Notes: generated from the sequence alone by a model not told the origin. Positions 36,981 through 46,283 are shown, numbered from the stretch's first letter. The stretch: 64,000 nucleotides of DNA from Mycobacterium sp. (GCF_004298145.1 NZ_SCRH01000032.1:1-64000), one strand, 5' to 3'. Translations and numbers: made by a program.

Positions 36981-37649
36981 ATGGTCAGAGTGTTCCTGGT
37001 CGATGACCATGAAGTCGTCCGCCGTGGCCTTTCCGACCTTCTCGCCTCCGATCCCGACCTGGAAATCGTCGGCGAGGCCGGCACGGTGGCCGAAGCGAAG
37101 GCACGGATACCGGCGGCACAGCCCGACGTCGCCGTGCTCGACGTACGCCTGCCCGACGGCAACGGCATCGAACTGTGCCGCGACCTCATCTCCGATCATC
37201 CCGACCTGCGCTGCCTGATGTTGACGTCGTTCACCTCCGACGAGGCGATGCTCGAGGCGATCCTGGCCGGCGCCAGCGGGTTTGTCGTCAAAGACATCAA
37301 GGGCATGGAGCTGGCCCATGCGATCAAAGAGGTGGGCGCCGGGAAATCGCTGCTGGACAACCGGGCGGCCGCCGCGCTGATGGCGACCCTGCGCGGCTCG
37401 GCGACGCGCGAGGACCCGCTGTCGGGCTTGACCGAACAGGAACGAACGCTGCTCGGACTACTCGCCGAGGGGCTGACCAACCGGCAAATCGCCGCGCGAA
37501 TGTTCCTCGCGGAGAAGACGGTGAAGAACTATGTGTCCCGGTTACTGGCCAAACTCGGCATGGAGCGCCGTACCCAGGCGGCGGTGTTTGCGTCGAAGCT
37601 GAATCAGCAGGCCGGCCAGCCGCCGACTCCGCCGGACTGGTCGGGGTGA
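36981..37649 (+). CDS. DosR/DevR paralogue (NarL-type response regulator)
   Basis: 222 residues, nearly collinear with M. tuberculosis DosR (217). The receiver domain begins [16 protein letters not shown] with phospho-acceptor Asp54 ([19 protein letters not shown]); the linker is DIKGMEL...[11 protein letters not shown]. The LuxR helix-turn-helix is [21 protein letters not shown]. The DNA-reading helix appears identical to DosR except for single changes, so it should bind DosR boxes. No DosS/DosT-type kinase is adjacent; the next gene, PAS-ANTAR, is convergent and overlaps its 3' end by 46 bp. ATG 36981 follows CAGGAGGAG. Confidence 0.9.
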   Translation: MVRVFLVDDHEVVRRGLSDLLASDPDLEIVGEAGTVAEAKARIPAAQPDVAVLDVRLPDGNGIELCRDLISDHPDLRCLMLTSFTSDEAMLEAILAGASGFVVKDIKGMELAHAIKEVGAGKSLLDNRAAAALMATLRGSATREDPLSGLTEQERTLLGLLAEGLTNRQIAARMFLAEKTVKNYVSRLLAKLGMERRTQAAVFASKLNQQAGQPPTPPDWSG

Positions 37650-38419
37650 CCGGCGACGGCGGCACCGGGGTGCACTGGATCGCTTCGCTGCTCGATCGCT
37701 GACGACGAAACATATTGTCCTGCAGCAATTTTCTCACCGGTATCGGCGGGCCGAACGCGCCGGTGCGCCGTCAGGAGAAGGTGGTCGAATTCCGACTGGG
37801 TGTTGAGCGGCATGCCGGCGCCGCGGAAGTCTTGGGCGATCTGCTCGGCGAGCGGTCGCAGCTTGACATTCGACTCCTGCGAAAGCCACCTGAGCAATTC
37901 GAAGGCCGCGCTGTCGCTGAGTCCGTAGATCAGCATCAGCATGCCCTTGGTTTGTTCGATGCCGGCCCGATTCTCGCTGATCTCAGCGAGTTTCGCGCTC
38001 ACGACGTCCTCGTGCACCTGTCCGTTCGGTCCGGAGACGTCGATGTAGAACCCGTACGTTCCGATCACGTAGCCCTCGTCGTCGTAGAGCCGATCGCCGA
38101 CCACGGCGACGTGGCGTACGTTTCCACCGGTGTCGATGATCCGGTGGCGGGTGCTGAACGCCTGGCGGGTATTCACGATCTGATCGATGGTGGCCGCGAC
38201 CTGTCCGCGGTCATCGGGGTGTTTGTGCGAGAGCACCAGATCGGTGGTGGGAACGACGCTGCCCGGCTCGTACCCGTGCATTCGCTGCACCTGTTCCGAC
38301 CATTCCCACCGCTGATCGGTGAAGTAAAACCGAAACCAGCCCGCGGGTTGCGCGTCGCCGCCGGATAGGGCCCGTTCGACGCTAGCCGTTTGGCCGTTGA
38401 GTTCCCGTGTCGCTTCCAC
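37604..38419 (-). CDS. PAS-ANTAR RNA-binding regulator
   Basis: 271 residues. A PAS domain (about 25-130; [21 protein letters not shown], a typical PAS_3 start) is joined to an ANTAR domain (about 150-210; [28 protein letters not shown]). The 60-residue tail is Ser/Gly-rich and probably disordered. ANTAR proteins bind paired RNA hairpins and antiterminate transcription. The GTG start at 38419 follows CCAAGG. Its 3' end overlaps that of the DosR paralogue on the other strand, so they may affect each other by antisense transcription. Confidence 0.8.
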   Translation of the reverse strand: MEATRELNGQTASVERALSGGDAQPAGWFRFYFTDQRWEWSEQVQRMHGYEPGSVVPTTDLVLSHKHPDDRGQVAATIDQIVNTRQAFSTRHRIIDTGGNVRHVAVVGDRLYDDEGYVIGTYGFYIDVSGPNGQVHEDVVSAKLAEISENRAGIEQTKGMLMLIYGLSDSAAFELLRWLSQESNVKLRPLAEQIAQDFRGAGMPLNTQSEFDHLLLTAHRRVRPADTGEKIAAGQYVSSSAIEQRSDPVHPGAAVAGHPDQSGGVGGWPAC

Positions 38420-38444
38420 CTTGGTTCCTAGCTCAGTGCCCTGC

Positions 38445-38495
38445 GGGCGGCGGCCGCGAGGCCGATACGCGTGCGTGCCCCTGCGGCCGCCGCCC
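38445..38495 (-). terminator. Strong GC hairpin after hsp18
   Basis: A perfect 13-bp stem, GGGCGGCGGCCGC (38445-38457) with GCGGCCGCCGCCC (38483-38495), lies just beyond the hsp18 stop and before the PAS-ANTAR gene. It has no U-tract. It would limit read-through from the heat-shock gene. Confidence 0.65.
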
Positions 38496-38509
38496 GGCCC
38501 GCCGTTCGG

Positions 38510-38959
38510 TCAGGCGTTGATCACCTCGTGCTGGACGGCGCTGTCTGCGACGGCCGGGGGAGCGTCGCCGCGGCCGACCGCGATCTTGCGGGGCTTGGCC
38601 TTCTCGGCCACCGGGATGCGCAGACGCAGGACGCCTTCGGAATAGGAGGCCTGAATCTTGTCGGTGTCGAGGTTTTCGCCGAGCACCAGCTGGCGGCTGA
38701 ACACGCCGCGCGGCCGCTCGGTGGCCAGCATCTCGCGGTTGGGGTCGACGGCCGGCCGTTCGGCCCGCACGGTCACCACGTTGCGCTCGATGTCGATGTC
38801 GAGTGAATCGGGATCGATGCCGGGCAGGTCGAACTCGACGACGAACTGCTCGCCTTCGCGCCAGGCGTCCATCGGCATGACCGCCGGCCGGGCGGCCGTA
38901 CCGAGAACCTGATGGGCAAAGCGGTCGAGATCACGGAAGGGATCTGAACGCATCAGCAT
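38510..38959 (-). CDS. hsp18: 18-kDa antigen, small heat-shock protein Hsp18
   Basis: 149 residues. It closely resembles the M. leprae 18-kDa antigen: [18 protein letters not shown] at the start, an alpha-crystallin domain with [20 protein letters not shown], and [13 protein letters not shown]. The [18 protein letters not shown] strand and a C-terminal tail complete it. It is an ATP-independent holdase found in M. leprae and M. avium-type species but lacking in M. tuberculosis, which has HspX and Acr2. ATG 38959 follows GAGG by eight bases; an in-frame ATG nine bases upstream is less well spaced. Probably controlled by the divergent MerR-type gene. Confidence 0.9.
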   Translation of the reverse strand: MLMRSDPFRDLDRFAHQVLGTAARPAVMPMDAWREGEQFVVEFDLPGIDPDSLDIDIERNVVTVRAERPAVDPNREMLATERPRGVFSRQLVLGENLDTDKIQASYSEGVLRLRIPVAEKAKPRKIAVGRGDAPPAVADSAVQHEVINA

Positions 38960-39003
38960 GGTTGTCACCTCTCACTCCGATCTAGGCGGTGGTCCGGAAA
39001 TTG

Positions 39004-39023
39004 TCTATGTCTAACGACATAGA
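39004..39023. promoter_or_regulatory. 20-bp palindromic operator between hsp18 and the MerR-type gene
   Basis: TCTATGTC and GACATAGA are perfect 8-bp arms around TAAC, centred 54 bp upstream of hsp18 and about 90 bp upstream of the MerR-type start. MerR-family proteins bind such dyads between -35 and -10 elements. The surrounding 60 bp is AT-rich, as expected for a promoter pair. Confidence 0.65.
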
Positions 39024-39101
39024 TTTGATATAGCACCATCGACACATTGACGCAAGTGTGCTATGAAGATTTCTTAGGTGAATCAACTGAGGGGATGTGC
39101 G

Positions 39102-39476
39102 ATGGTCGACCACCGTGGCGATGCCCCGGCGTCCGACCATGCCGTGTACGGCATCTCGGTGGCCGCCGAACTGTCCGGGATTCCCGTGCAATCATTGCGG
39201 CTTTACGAACGCTATGGCCTGCTCACACCGGCGAGAAGTCAAGGGGGAACCCGCCGTTACAGCGCCGACGACCTGACGCGGCTCAAGCGCATCAGTGGGC
39301 TGGTCGAGGCCGGCGTCAACCTGTCCGGCATCGCGCGCATCCTCGATCTCGAAGACGACAACGCGACGCTGTCGGCCGCCAACACCGACCTGCGGTCCAC
39401 CAACCGCACGCTGCGAGAGGCCGCCACGGTGGCGAAGTCCGCCGAGTCTCGGGATGGGGAAGAGTCGCCACGCTGA
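39102..39476 (+). CDS. MerR-family (HspR-like) regulator
   Basis: 124 residues. YGISVAAELSGIPVQSLRLYERYGLL is the MerR/HspR winged-helix start, RRYSADDLTRL the wing, and a coiled-coil dimerisation helix with a Ser/Arg-rich tail follows. HspR proteins repress heat-shock genes; here the target is likely the divergent hsp18 via the shared palindrome. ATG 39102 has GAGGGG seven bases upstream; a GTG at 39078 would add eight residues. There are no cysteines of the metal-sensing MerR kind. Confidence 0.82.
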   Translation: MVDHRGDAPASDHAVYGISVAAELSGIPVQSLRLYERYGLLTPARSQGGTRRYSADDLTRLKRISGLVEAGVNLSGIARILDLEDDNATLSAANTDLRSTNRTLREAATVAKSAESRDGEESPR

Positions 39477-39541
39477 GCTGACCGCCGATTGCGCCGACGG
39501 GCGTCGGGTATTCGACCCGTTATGCCTTCGAAGGAGAGACG

Positions 39542-40078
39542 ATGGGTGAGTTGACCGAAACCGGCGCTCAGGTGGTGGACGGCGCACGTCAGGAAGCGGA
39601 CGCCTACCGCGGCGACAATCCCCGGCCACTGGGGGGCTATCTGGTGGTGCTGGCGGTCTACGGCGTCGTGGTGACGGCCGCGGTGGCGGCCGGCGTGGTC
39701 AGCGGCCGTAGCTTGCCGGCGCGCTGGCGGATCCAGGATCTGATCATTCTCACCCTGGGCACCCACAAGCTCTCGCGAACGCTGAGCAAAGACGCGGTGA
39801 CGAGCCCCTTACGCGCTCCGTTCACGCATTATGCCGGCACGGGGGGCCCGGCCGAGGTCCACGAAGAGGCCCGGGAGCACAGCCAGCTGCGGCACAGCAT
39901 GGGGGAGCTGTTGACCTGCCCGTTCTGCCTGGACATGTGGGTCGCCACCGGGTTTGCCATCGGCCTGGTGTTCGTGCCCCAGTTCACCCGACTGATCGCG
40001 GGTGTCTTCAGCGCGTTGGCCGGAGCGGATTTTCTTCAGCTCGCCTACGCGAAGGCGCAGCAGTCGGCCGAAGGCTGA
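39542..40078 (+). CDS. DUF1360 membrane protein
   Basis: 178 residues. A hydrophilic N-terminus is followed by membrane segments at about 33-55 and 135-160. DLIILTLGTHKLSRTLSKDAVTSPLRAPFT and the CPFCLDMW motif (possible metal or disulfide site) mark DUF1360. The family is found in spore-coat-associated and unrelated settings and has no known role. ATG 39542 follows AAGGAGA. It may share the MerR-type gene's transcript, since the gap is 65 bp. Confidence 0.75.
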   Translation: MGELTETGAQVVDGARQEADAYRGDNPRPLGGYLVVLAVYGVVVTAAVAAGVVSGRSLPARWRIQDLIILTLGTHKLSRTLSKDAVTSPLRAPFTHYAGTGGPAEVHEEAREHSQLRHSMGELLTCPFCLDMWVATGFAIGLVFVPQFTRLIAGVFSALAGADFLQLAYAKAQQSAEG

Positions 40079-40092
40079 CTCGGGCCGCGTGC

Positions 40093-40980
40093 TCAGCTCG
40101 TCTTGGGCATCGGGATGCCTTCGCTGGCCGTGAATCGTGCGTCGTTCTCGGAGGACAACCCGATGGAGACAACGGGGCGCCGGCCACCCCCGTCACCCAG
40201 GCGATCGTGTGCGTGTCGATACGCGAATCATCGCTTAGCACAACATGATCGGCGTGCGCTTGCTTGAGTGTGACACCGAGCCGGACATCGATTCCGCGCC
40301 GTCGCAGCACCTTGAGCGCGGCCTCGCCGAGTTTCTTGCCCACCTCGGGCATCACCTGCTCGGCCAGGTCCAGCAGCAGGAAGCGCACTTCGGAAGGGTT
40401 GAAGCCCATCTGTTTGGCTGCCGCGTCGGCGAGCGCCCGTAGCTGCGCCACCAGTTCGGTGCCCGAATATGAGGCGCCGACCACCACGACGGTGCGCCGG
40501 GCGGCGGCCACCCGGGGATCGTCTTCGATGTTGGCCAGCTCCAGCTGCTCGACGAAGTGGTCGCGCAAGTAGAGGGCCTCGGCGGTGGTCTTCAACCCGC
40601 GCGCGTGCGTCGCGAGCCCCGGGATCTCGAGTAACCGCGTCACCGACCCCGGCGTGAGCACCAGCCGGTCCCAGGAACATGGAATGGCTGCGTTCTTCGG
40701 GATCGCAGTATGTCAGCGTCTGTTGCGCGAAGTCGACCCCATCGACACGACCGCGCACCGCGTGCACGCCCCGCAGCGAATTAGCCAGTGGGACAGCGAC
40801 AAAGCGGGCGTCGACGACCCCGCCGGCCACGTCGGGCAGCAACGGTGTGTACAACATGTAGTCGACCGGAGAAATCATCGTGATGTCGACGGGTGCGTGC
40901 CGCCGGCGCAGAATTCGGGCCAGGCGCCGGGCTCACGTGAATCCGGCGAAGCCGCTTCCCACGATCACGATGGAGGTCAC
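40093..40980 (-). pseudogene. NDH-2-like FAD oxidoreductase, degraded
   Basis: The N-terminus reads VTSIVIVGSGFAGFT and is then cut by an in-frame TGA at 40933-40935. The following frame continues ARRLARI...ISPVDYMLYTPLLPDVAGG. A frameshift near 40675 interrupts LTYCDPEERSHS before the LVLTPGSVTRL segment. A further shift near 40165 occurs after WVTGVAGAPL, and the gene ends soon after, without the C-terminal third of NADH dehydrogenase type II. The second Rossmann motif (VVVVGASYSGTE) is intact but isolated. Three independent lesions make this a clear pseudogene. Confidence 0.85.
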
Positions 40981-41289
40981 CGTCCCGAGTGTAGGCGGAC
41001 TCCGCGGTGGGCAGGGCCGCGCCGCATTTGAGCGGCAATAATTCGGATGCGAACCATGAAAACCGTTGAGCAGCAATGCCTTATTATACGAACCGCGGTA
41101 TCGGCCGCCGGGATGCTTCCTCGCTCGGAGACCGGGACCGCCGCAAGCATCTACCGGTTTCGCTATCTCGCTTGCGTTTCGTTAAATGGATCTTAGACTT
41201 CTCGTTGAGCGTTGGTATTCGCGGATTTGGCAATACCACCGCGACGCTATGAGGGCTCTGCGGGTCACGACGGCTCCGGGGGTGATGCT
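40981..41289. other. Intergenic region before GAF-ANTAR
   Basis: About 310 bp with no coding signal. The middle part is fairly AT-rich (an ATTATA-like tract near 41090 and GTTAAATGGATCTTAG near 41183), consistent with promoter sequence, but I cannot assign a specific promoter. No inverted repeat of terminator quality was seen. Confidence 0.4.
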
Positions 41290-41997
41290 ATGCGAGATGG
41301 CAATGCCACGATTGCCAATCAACTGGTGGAGCTGCTGACCAATCTGGAGCGTGAACAAAGCGACACCGCGACCGGGCTGCACGAACTCCTCGACAATGGG
41401 GTCCACCACGTGACCGGCTCGCAGTACGGCGGGATCACGCTGGCCGAGGCGAGCACGTCGGTCAGCAGTGTGGTTGCCACGCATCGCTACCCGATGGTCC
41501 TGGACGCCATCCAGAACAGCTCCGGCGAGGGGCCTTGCCTGGCCGCGGCCTGGGAGCACCACATGATGCACATCGCCGACCTGAACTCCGAACGGCGCTG
41601 GTTGCGTTACCGCCGGCTGGCGCTCGAGCAGACCCCGATCCGCTCCATCCTGTCCTACGAGTTGTTCATCGACGTCAGCAGTATCGCCTCGCTCAATTTC
41701 TATGCCGACCAGCCGCACGCGTTCGGTGAGGAGTCAGTGGAAGTCGGCACGGTATTCGCCACGCACACCGCCCTGGCGTGGTCGATGATGCGCCGCCAGG
41801 ACCAATTTCGTAGCGCGCTGACATCGCGAGACATCATCGGGCAGGCGAAGGGAGTCATCATGGAGCGCTTCGACATCGACGCCGTCGAAGCGTTCCAGTT
41901 GCTCACCCGGGTTTCGCAACAATCCAACATCAAGCTGATCGAAATCGCGCGGGCGCTGATCGAGAGCGAGCATCCGCTCCGGCACCGACGGCACTGA
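41290..41997 (+). CDS. GAF-ANTAR RNA-binding regulator
   Basis: 235 residues. The GAF-type sensory domain (about 20-165) begins LEREQSDTATGLHELLDNGVHHV and includes SSGEGPCLAAAWE. The ANTAR domain (about 175-230) is SRDIIGQAKGVIMERFDIDAVEAFQLLTRVSQQSN. It is a one-component sensor that should bind a hairpin pair in mRNA. ATG 41290 follows GGGGGTG. With the PAS-ANTAR gene 3 kb away it gives two ANTAR proteins in one cluster; no ligand or target is known. Confidence 0.82.
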   Translation: MRDGNATIANQLVELLTNLEREQSDTATGLHELLDNGVHHVTGSQYGGITLAEASTSVSSVVATHRYPMVLDAIQNSSGEGPCLAAAWEHHMMHIADLNSERRWLRYRRLALEQTPIRSILSYELFIDVSSIASLNFYADQPHAFGEESVEVGTVFATHTALAWSMMRRQDQFRSALTSRDIIGQAKGVIMERFDIDAVEAFQLLTRVSQQSNIKLIEIARALIESEHPLRHRRH

Positions 41998-42134
41998 TCA
42001 CGACCGGGCGCCGCGGGCGGCACCGCCGTTTCGACGGGTGACCGTATCTGCCGCAAGGGGTTTCGCTTACCGTCGGCATGCGAGGCGGCGGCCCGGGAGT
42101 TTGACGCCGGCGCCGGCGGGGTATTGAATGCGCC

Positions 42135-44312
42135 ATGACTCCCGCAGAGGCCGCAGAGGCCGCAGAGGCCTCAGAGGCCACTGCCCCCACGCCGACCGGA
42201 GAGGTGTGGCCGGGCAAGGCCTACCCGCTGGGCGCTTCGTATGACGGTGCGGGCACCAACTTCGCCGTGTTCAGCGAGGTGGCCGAGCGGGTACAGCTAT
42301 GCCTGTTCGACGCAGAGGGCGCCGAGAGCCGGGTGGCCCTGCCCGAGGTGGACGGATTCGTCTGGCACGCCTACATCCCCGGCATCGAACCGGGCCAGCG
42401 TTACGGCTACCGCGTGCACGGTCCCCACGATCCGGCGGCGGGGCTGCGGTGCAATGCGAACAAGCTGTTGCTGGATCCGTATTCGAAGGCCATCGACGGC
42501 AACTTCGAGTGGAACCAGTCCCTGTTCGGCTACAACTTCGGCGACCCCGACAGCCGCAACGACGACGACTCGGCGCCCAGCATGCCCAAGTCGGTGGTGA
42601 TCAACCCCTACTTCGATTGGGGCAACGACCGCCCACCCGACCACCATTACGCCGACACCGTCGTCTACGAGGCGCACGTCAAGGGCCTGACCCAGACCCA
42701 CCCGGGCATCCCCGAACAGCTGCGCGGCAGCTACGGCGCGGTGGCGCACCCGGTGATCATCGAGCACCTCAAGGGCATCGGTGTCACGGCGATCGAATTG
42801 ATGCCCGTGCACCACTTCGCCAATGACTCCACCCTGATCGACAAAGGGCTGTCCAACTATTGGGGCTATAACACGATCGGTTTCCTGGCGCCCGATACCA
42901 AATACTCCGGCGCCACCACGCCCGGCGGGCAGGTGCAGGAGTTCAAGGCCATGGTGCGGTCGCTGCACGAGGCCGGCATCGAGGTCATCCTCGACGTGGT
43001 CTACAACCACACGGCCGAGGGCAATCACCTGGGCCCGACCCTGTCGATGCGGGGCATCGACAACGCCGCGTACTACCGGCTGGTCGACGACGACAAGCAG
43101 TACTACATGGACTACACCGGCACGGGCAACAGCCTGAACGTCGGGCATCCCCACGCGTTGCAGTTGATCATGGATTCCCTGCGCTACTGGGTGACCGAGA
43201 TGCACGTCGACGGCTTCCGCTTCGACCTGGCCGCCACCCTGGCCCGCGAGTTCTACGACGTCGACCGGCTGTCGACGTTTTTTGAACTCGTACAACAGGA
43301 TCCGACGGTCAGCCAGGTCAAGCTGATCGCCGAACCGTGGGATGTCGGGCCGGGCGGCTATCAGGTGGGCAACTTCCCGCCGCAGTGGACGGAATGGAAC
43401 GGAAAGTACCGCGACACGGTCCGCGACTTCTGGCGTGGCGAGCCCGCCACCCTCGACGAATTCGCCTACCGGCTCTCCGGATCGGCAGACCTCTACGAGC
43501 ACACCGCGCGGCGGCCGGTGGCGTCGATCAACTTCGTCACCGCCCACGACGGCTTCACGCTGCGCGACCTGGTGTCCTACAACGAGAAGCACAACGAGGC
43601 CAACGGGGAGGACAACAACGACGGCGAAAGCCACAACCGGTCCTGGAACTGCGGTGCCGAGGGGCCAACCGACAACGACACCGTCAACGCCCTGCGCGCC
43701 CGCCAGCAGCGCAACTTCCTGACCACCCTGCTGTTGTCCCAGGGTGTTCCGATGATCTGCCACGGCGACGAACTCGGGCGCACCCAAGACGGCAACAACA
43801 ACGGCTATTGTCAGGACAACGAGCTCACCTGGATCGATTGGGGCAGCGCCGATGCGGGCCTGCTGGAGTTCGTCCGGACGGTGTCGGCGCTGCGTGCCGA
43901 TCACCCGGTGTTCCGCCGGCGCCGGTTCTTTTCCGGTAAGCCGGTGGGCCGGCGGGGCCAGGACGGCCTGCCCGATATCTCGTGGTTCACCCCCGAGGGT
44001 GCGGAGATGACCGACGAGGACTGGGGCGCAAGCTTCGCGAAGTCGGTCGCGGTGTTCCTCAACGGCCACGGCATTCCGGGCCGTGATGAGCGGGGCCAAC
44101 GGGTGCTGGACGACTCGTTCCTGTTGTGCTTCAACGCGCACTATGAACCGATCGAATTCACCCTTCCACCAAAGGAATTCGGTGCAGCCTGGCAGGTCGT
44201 CGTGTACACCGGGCCCGACGAGACCACGCCCGCCGACGAGGTGCCCGGGGCCGGCGGGCTCGACGTGCCAGCCCACACCGCGGTCGTCCTGCGCGGACTT
44301 CCCTCGAACTAG
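42135..44312 (+). CDS. glgX: Glycogen debranching enzyme GlgX (isoamylase type)
   Basis: 725 residues, GH13. After an Ala/Glu-rich N-terminal repeat (AEAAEAAEASEA), a CBM48-type domain starts WPGKAYPLGASYDGAGTNFAVFS. The catalytic motifs are DVVYNHTAEG, GFRFDLA (nucleophile Asp near 365), IAEPWDVG (acid Glu near 400) and VTAHDG. It removes alpha-1,6 branches trimmed by glycogen phosphorylase. It is not next to treY/treZ as in the M. tuberculosis tre locus. ATG 42135 is used. The N-terminal repeat comes from a short GAGGCCGCA microrepeat and may vary in length. Confidence 0.9.
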   Translation: MTPAEAAEAAEASEATAPTPTGEVWPGKAYPLGASYDGAGTNFAVFSEVAERVQLCLFDAEGAESRVALPEVDGFVWHAYIPGIEPGQRYGYRVHGPHDPAAGLRCNANKLLLDPYSKAIDGNFEWNQSLFGYNFGDPDSRNDDDSAPSMPKSVVINPYFDWGNDRPPDHHYADTVVYEAHVKGLTQTHPGIPEQLRGSYGAVAHPVIIEHLKGIGVTAIELMPVHHFANDSTLIDKGLSNYWGYNTIGFLAPDTKYSGATTPGGQVQEFKAMVRSLHEAGIEVILDVVYNHTAEGNHLGPTLSMRGIDNAAYYRLVDDDKQYYMDYTGTGNSLNVGHPHALQLIMDSLRYWVTEMHVDGFRFDLAATLAREFYDVDRLSTFFELVQQDPTVSQVKLIAEPWDVGPGGYQVGNFPPQWTEWNGKYRDTVRDFWRGEPATLDEFAYRLSGSADLYEHTARRPVASINFVTAHDGFTLRDLVSYNEKHNEANGEDNNDGESHNRSWNCGAEGPTDNDTVNALRARQQRNFLTTLLLSQGVPMICHGDELGRTQDGNNNGYCQDNELTWIDWGSADAGLLEFVRTVSALRADHPVFRRRRFFSGKPVGRRGQDGLPDISWFTPEGAEMTDEDWGASFAKSVAVFLNGHGIPGRDERGQRVLDDSFLLCFNAHYEPIEFTLPPKEFGAAWQVVVYTGPDETTPADEVPGAGGLDVPAHTAVVLRGLPSN

Positions 44313-44448
44313 CCGATCGTCGTCGGCTCGGGACGGCGGCGTTTTCCGCGGATCGAGCGAATTGCTCTCGCCGACAAGGCCGCATCGGCTAACTTTTTCG
44401 CACATGTCGATGCCGCGCGTCGATCGCCGGGAACGAGAGGGACAGCAG

Positions 44449-46203
44449 ATGGACAGGCCGGGGCCCGACGCGCGCCTGGAATCACCGATGAACACCTCCG
44501 GGCGGGTCGCCGCGCTGGTGGTGCTCGCCGTCGCCGTGTTGACGTGGGTGGGTTGGGCGGCCGGCATCGAGCAGCTGACGCGGATCTATCCGACCTGGCC
44601 GCCAATGATGCCGTGGACCGCGCTGTGGCTGGCCGGGCTGGGTGCGGCGATCCTGGCGCAATGGGGCCGGCCATCGCGCGAACGGGTATGGGTCGGACGC
44701 ACCTTGGCCGCAGGCGTGGGTGTGTCCGCCGTCATCGTCCTCGCGGAGTACGTGAGCGTCGGCCCGTTCACCCTGGACAGGGTCTGGTTCGGCAACGCGG
44801 TGGGCACATACCAGTGGTCCTGGCCGGGGCGCCCGAGCGTTCAGACCGCGTTGTCGGCCCTGCCTTCGGCGACCGCCGTTGCGCTGATCCGGGTGGACCG
44901 TTGGGTCCGCGTGGTCTGGCCGATGTGCATTGTGGGTGGTACGGCCATCCCGTTCGTCACGGTCGCGGCCTACTTGTTCGATGCATTGGCGTTGGTGGGC
45001 GTCTCGCCGTCAAAGGGGCAGGCGTTCCTCGCGGCCTTGGCTCTGCTGCTGCTGGCCGTCGCCACCTCGCTGGCACGCCCGGACCGGTTTCCGCTGGCGT
45101 GGCTGCTCGCCCGTCCCGACCGGCGGTCACTGGTTCGGTTGCTCGGCATCCTCGCCGGCTTTCCGCTCGGCGTGGCCCTGTCGAGACCGATCTTTCTGGG
45201 GCTCGGCCCGGACGACAACGCGCAGTGGACCTTCTCGATCCTGTTGGGAGCCGCAATCGTCGGGGCGGTGACCTTCTACTTCAGCCAGCGCGAGCAGCAA
45301 CTCCTGATCGCCAAGGAGCTGGCCAGCACGCAACGCGCCGAGGCCGAGATGCGGTATCGCCTTCTCGCGGACAATGCGGTGGACATCATCGTGCACTTTC
45401 GCGACGGTGAGGTCGCGTGGATCTCGCCGTCCGTGGAACCCGCGCTGGGCGGTCCGCTGCACCGGTGGACAGGCTCGGATCTCGCCCGCCGCATCCACCC
45501 CGAGGATCGCGGCAAACTCCAAACGGCCCTGCGCCGGATCGCGGGTGGCGAACAGGTCCTCCAACGGTTCCGGGTGTGTTCCGTCGACGGCGATTACCAC
45601 TGGGTCGACGGTCACGGAAAGCCCTACACCGACGCCCAGCGCAAAACCGATGGGCTGATCGCGGCGTTGCGGGTGGTCGACGATCAGGTCGAGGCCGAAC
45701 AGCGACTGGAACGGTTGGCGCGGTTCGACACCCTCACCGGGTTGGTGAACCGGACCGAGGCCCTCGCCCGGCTCGAGGCCGCGCTGGAGCAACCGCAACC
45801 CCTCGGAACGCGCGTCGGCGTCCTGTTCTGCGACGTCGACCACTTCAAGGCGATCAACGATAAATGGGGACACGGCATGGGGGACGTCGTACTGGCAACC
45901 GTGGCGGCGCGGATCCGGGCGAGCGTTCGCCGCGGGGACACCGTGGGGCGGACGGGCGGCGACGAAATACTCATCCTGTTGCCCGGCGTCCGCAGCGCCG
46001 ACGAGCTCTCCCAGATCGCGGAGAAGATTCGCCGCCGCGTCGCCGAGCCGATCCACGTATCCGGCAACACGGTCTGCGCCACCTTGAGCATCGGCGCCTC
46101 GCTTGCCCGTCCCGCCGAGTCCGTCGACGCCGTCACCGCGCGAGCGGACGAGGCCATGTACCGGGCCAAGTCGGGCCACCGAAACACCGCCGATCGGACG
46201 TAA
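44449..46203 (+). CDS. Membrane PAS-GGDEF diguanylate cyclase
   Basis: 584 residues. Eight or so hydrophobic segments (about 15-285) form an MASE-like sensory domain, followed by a PAS domain (about 305-415) and a GGDEF domain. The active-site loop is GGDEI at residues 503-507, one conservative change from GGDEF; RRGD at 494-497 is an I-site (RxxD) five residues upstream. It should make c-di-GMP and be subject to product feedback. ATG 44449 follows GAGAGGGA. No EAL partner gene lies nearby. Confidence 0.85.
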   Translation: MDRPGPDARLESPMNTSGRVAALVVLAVAVLTWVGWAAGIEQLTRIYPTWPPMMPWTALWLAGLGAAILAQWGRPSRERVWVGRTLAAGVGVSAVIVLAEYVSVGPFTLDRVWFGNAVGTYQWSWPGRPSVQTALSALPSATAVALIRVDRWVRVVWPMCIVGGTAIPFVTVAAYLFDALALVGVSPSKGQAFLAALALLLLAVATSLARPDRFPLAWLLARPDRRSLVRLLGILAGFPLGVALSRPIFLGLGPDDNAQWTFSILLGAAIVGAVTFYFSQREQQLLIAKELASTQRAEAEMRYRLLADNAVDIIVHFRDGEVAWISPSVEPALGGPLHRWTGSDLARRIHPEDRGKLQTALRRIAGGEQVLQRFRVCSVDGDYHWVDGHGKPYTDAQRKTDGLIAALRVVDDQVEAEQRLERLARFDTLTGLVNRTEALARLEAALEQPQPLGTRVGVLFCDVDHFKAINDKWGHGMGDVVLATVAARIRASVRRGDTVGRTGGDEILILLPGVRSADELSQIAEKIRRRVAEPIHVSGNTVCATLSIGASLARPAESVDAVTARADEAMYRAKSGHRNTADRT

Positions 46204-46283
46204 GTAGCGAGTGATCACCACCCGCCGCGCCGTATCCGGTAGGTTTCTCGCGACGGCGTCTTGCGTTACAAGAGAGGGCGAAT

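Noticed and set aside
42297..44567. Long antisense frame opposite glgX
   Set aside because: Same codon-bias shadow; glgX has all catalytic motifs on the plus strand.
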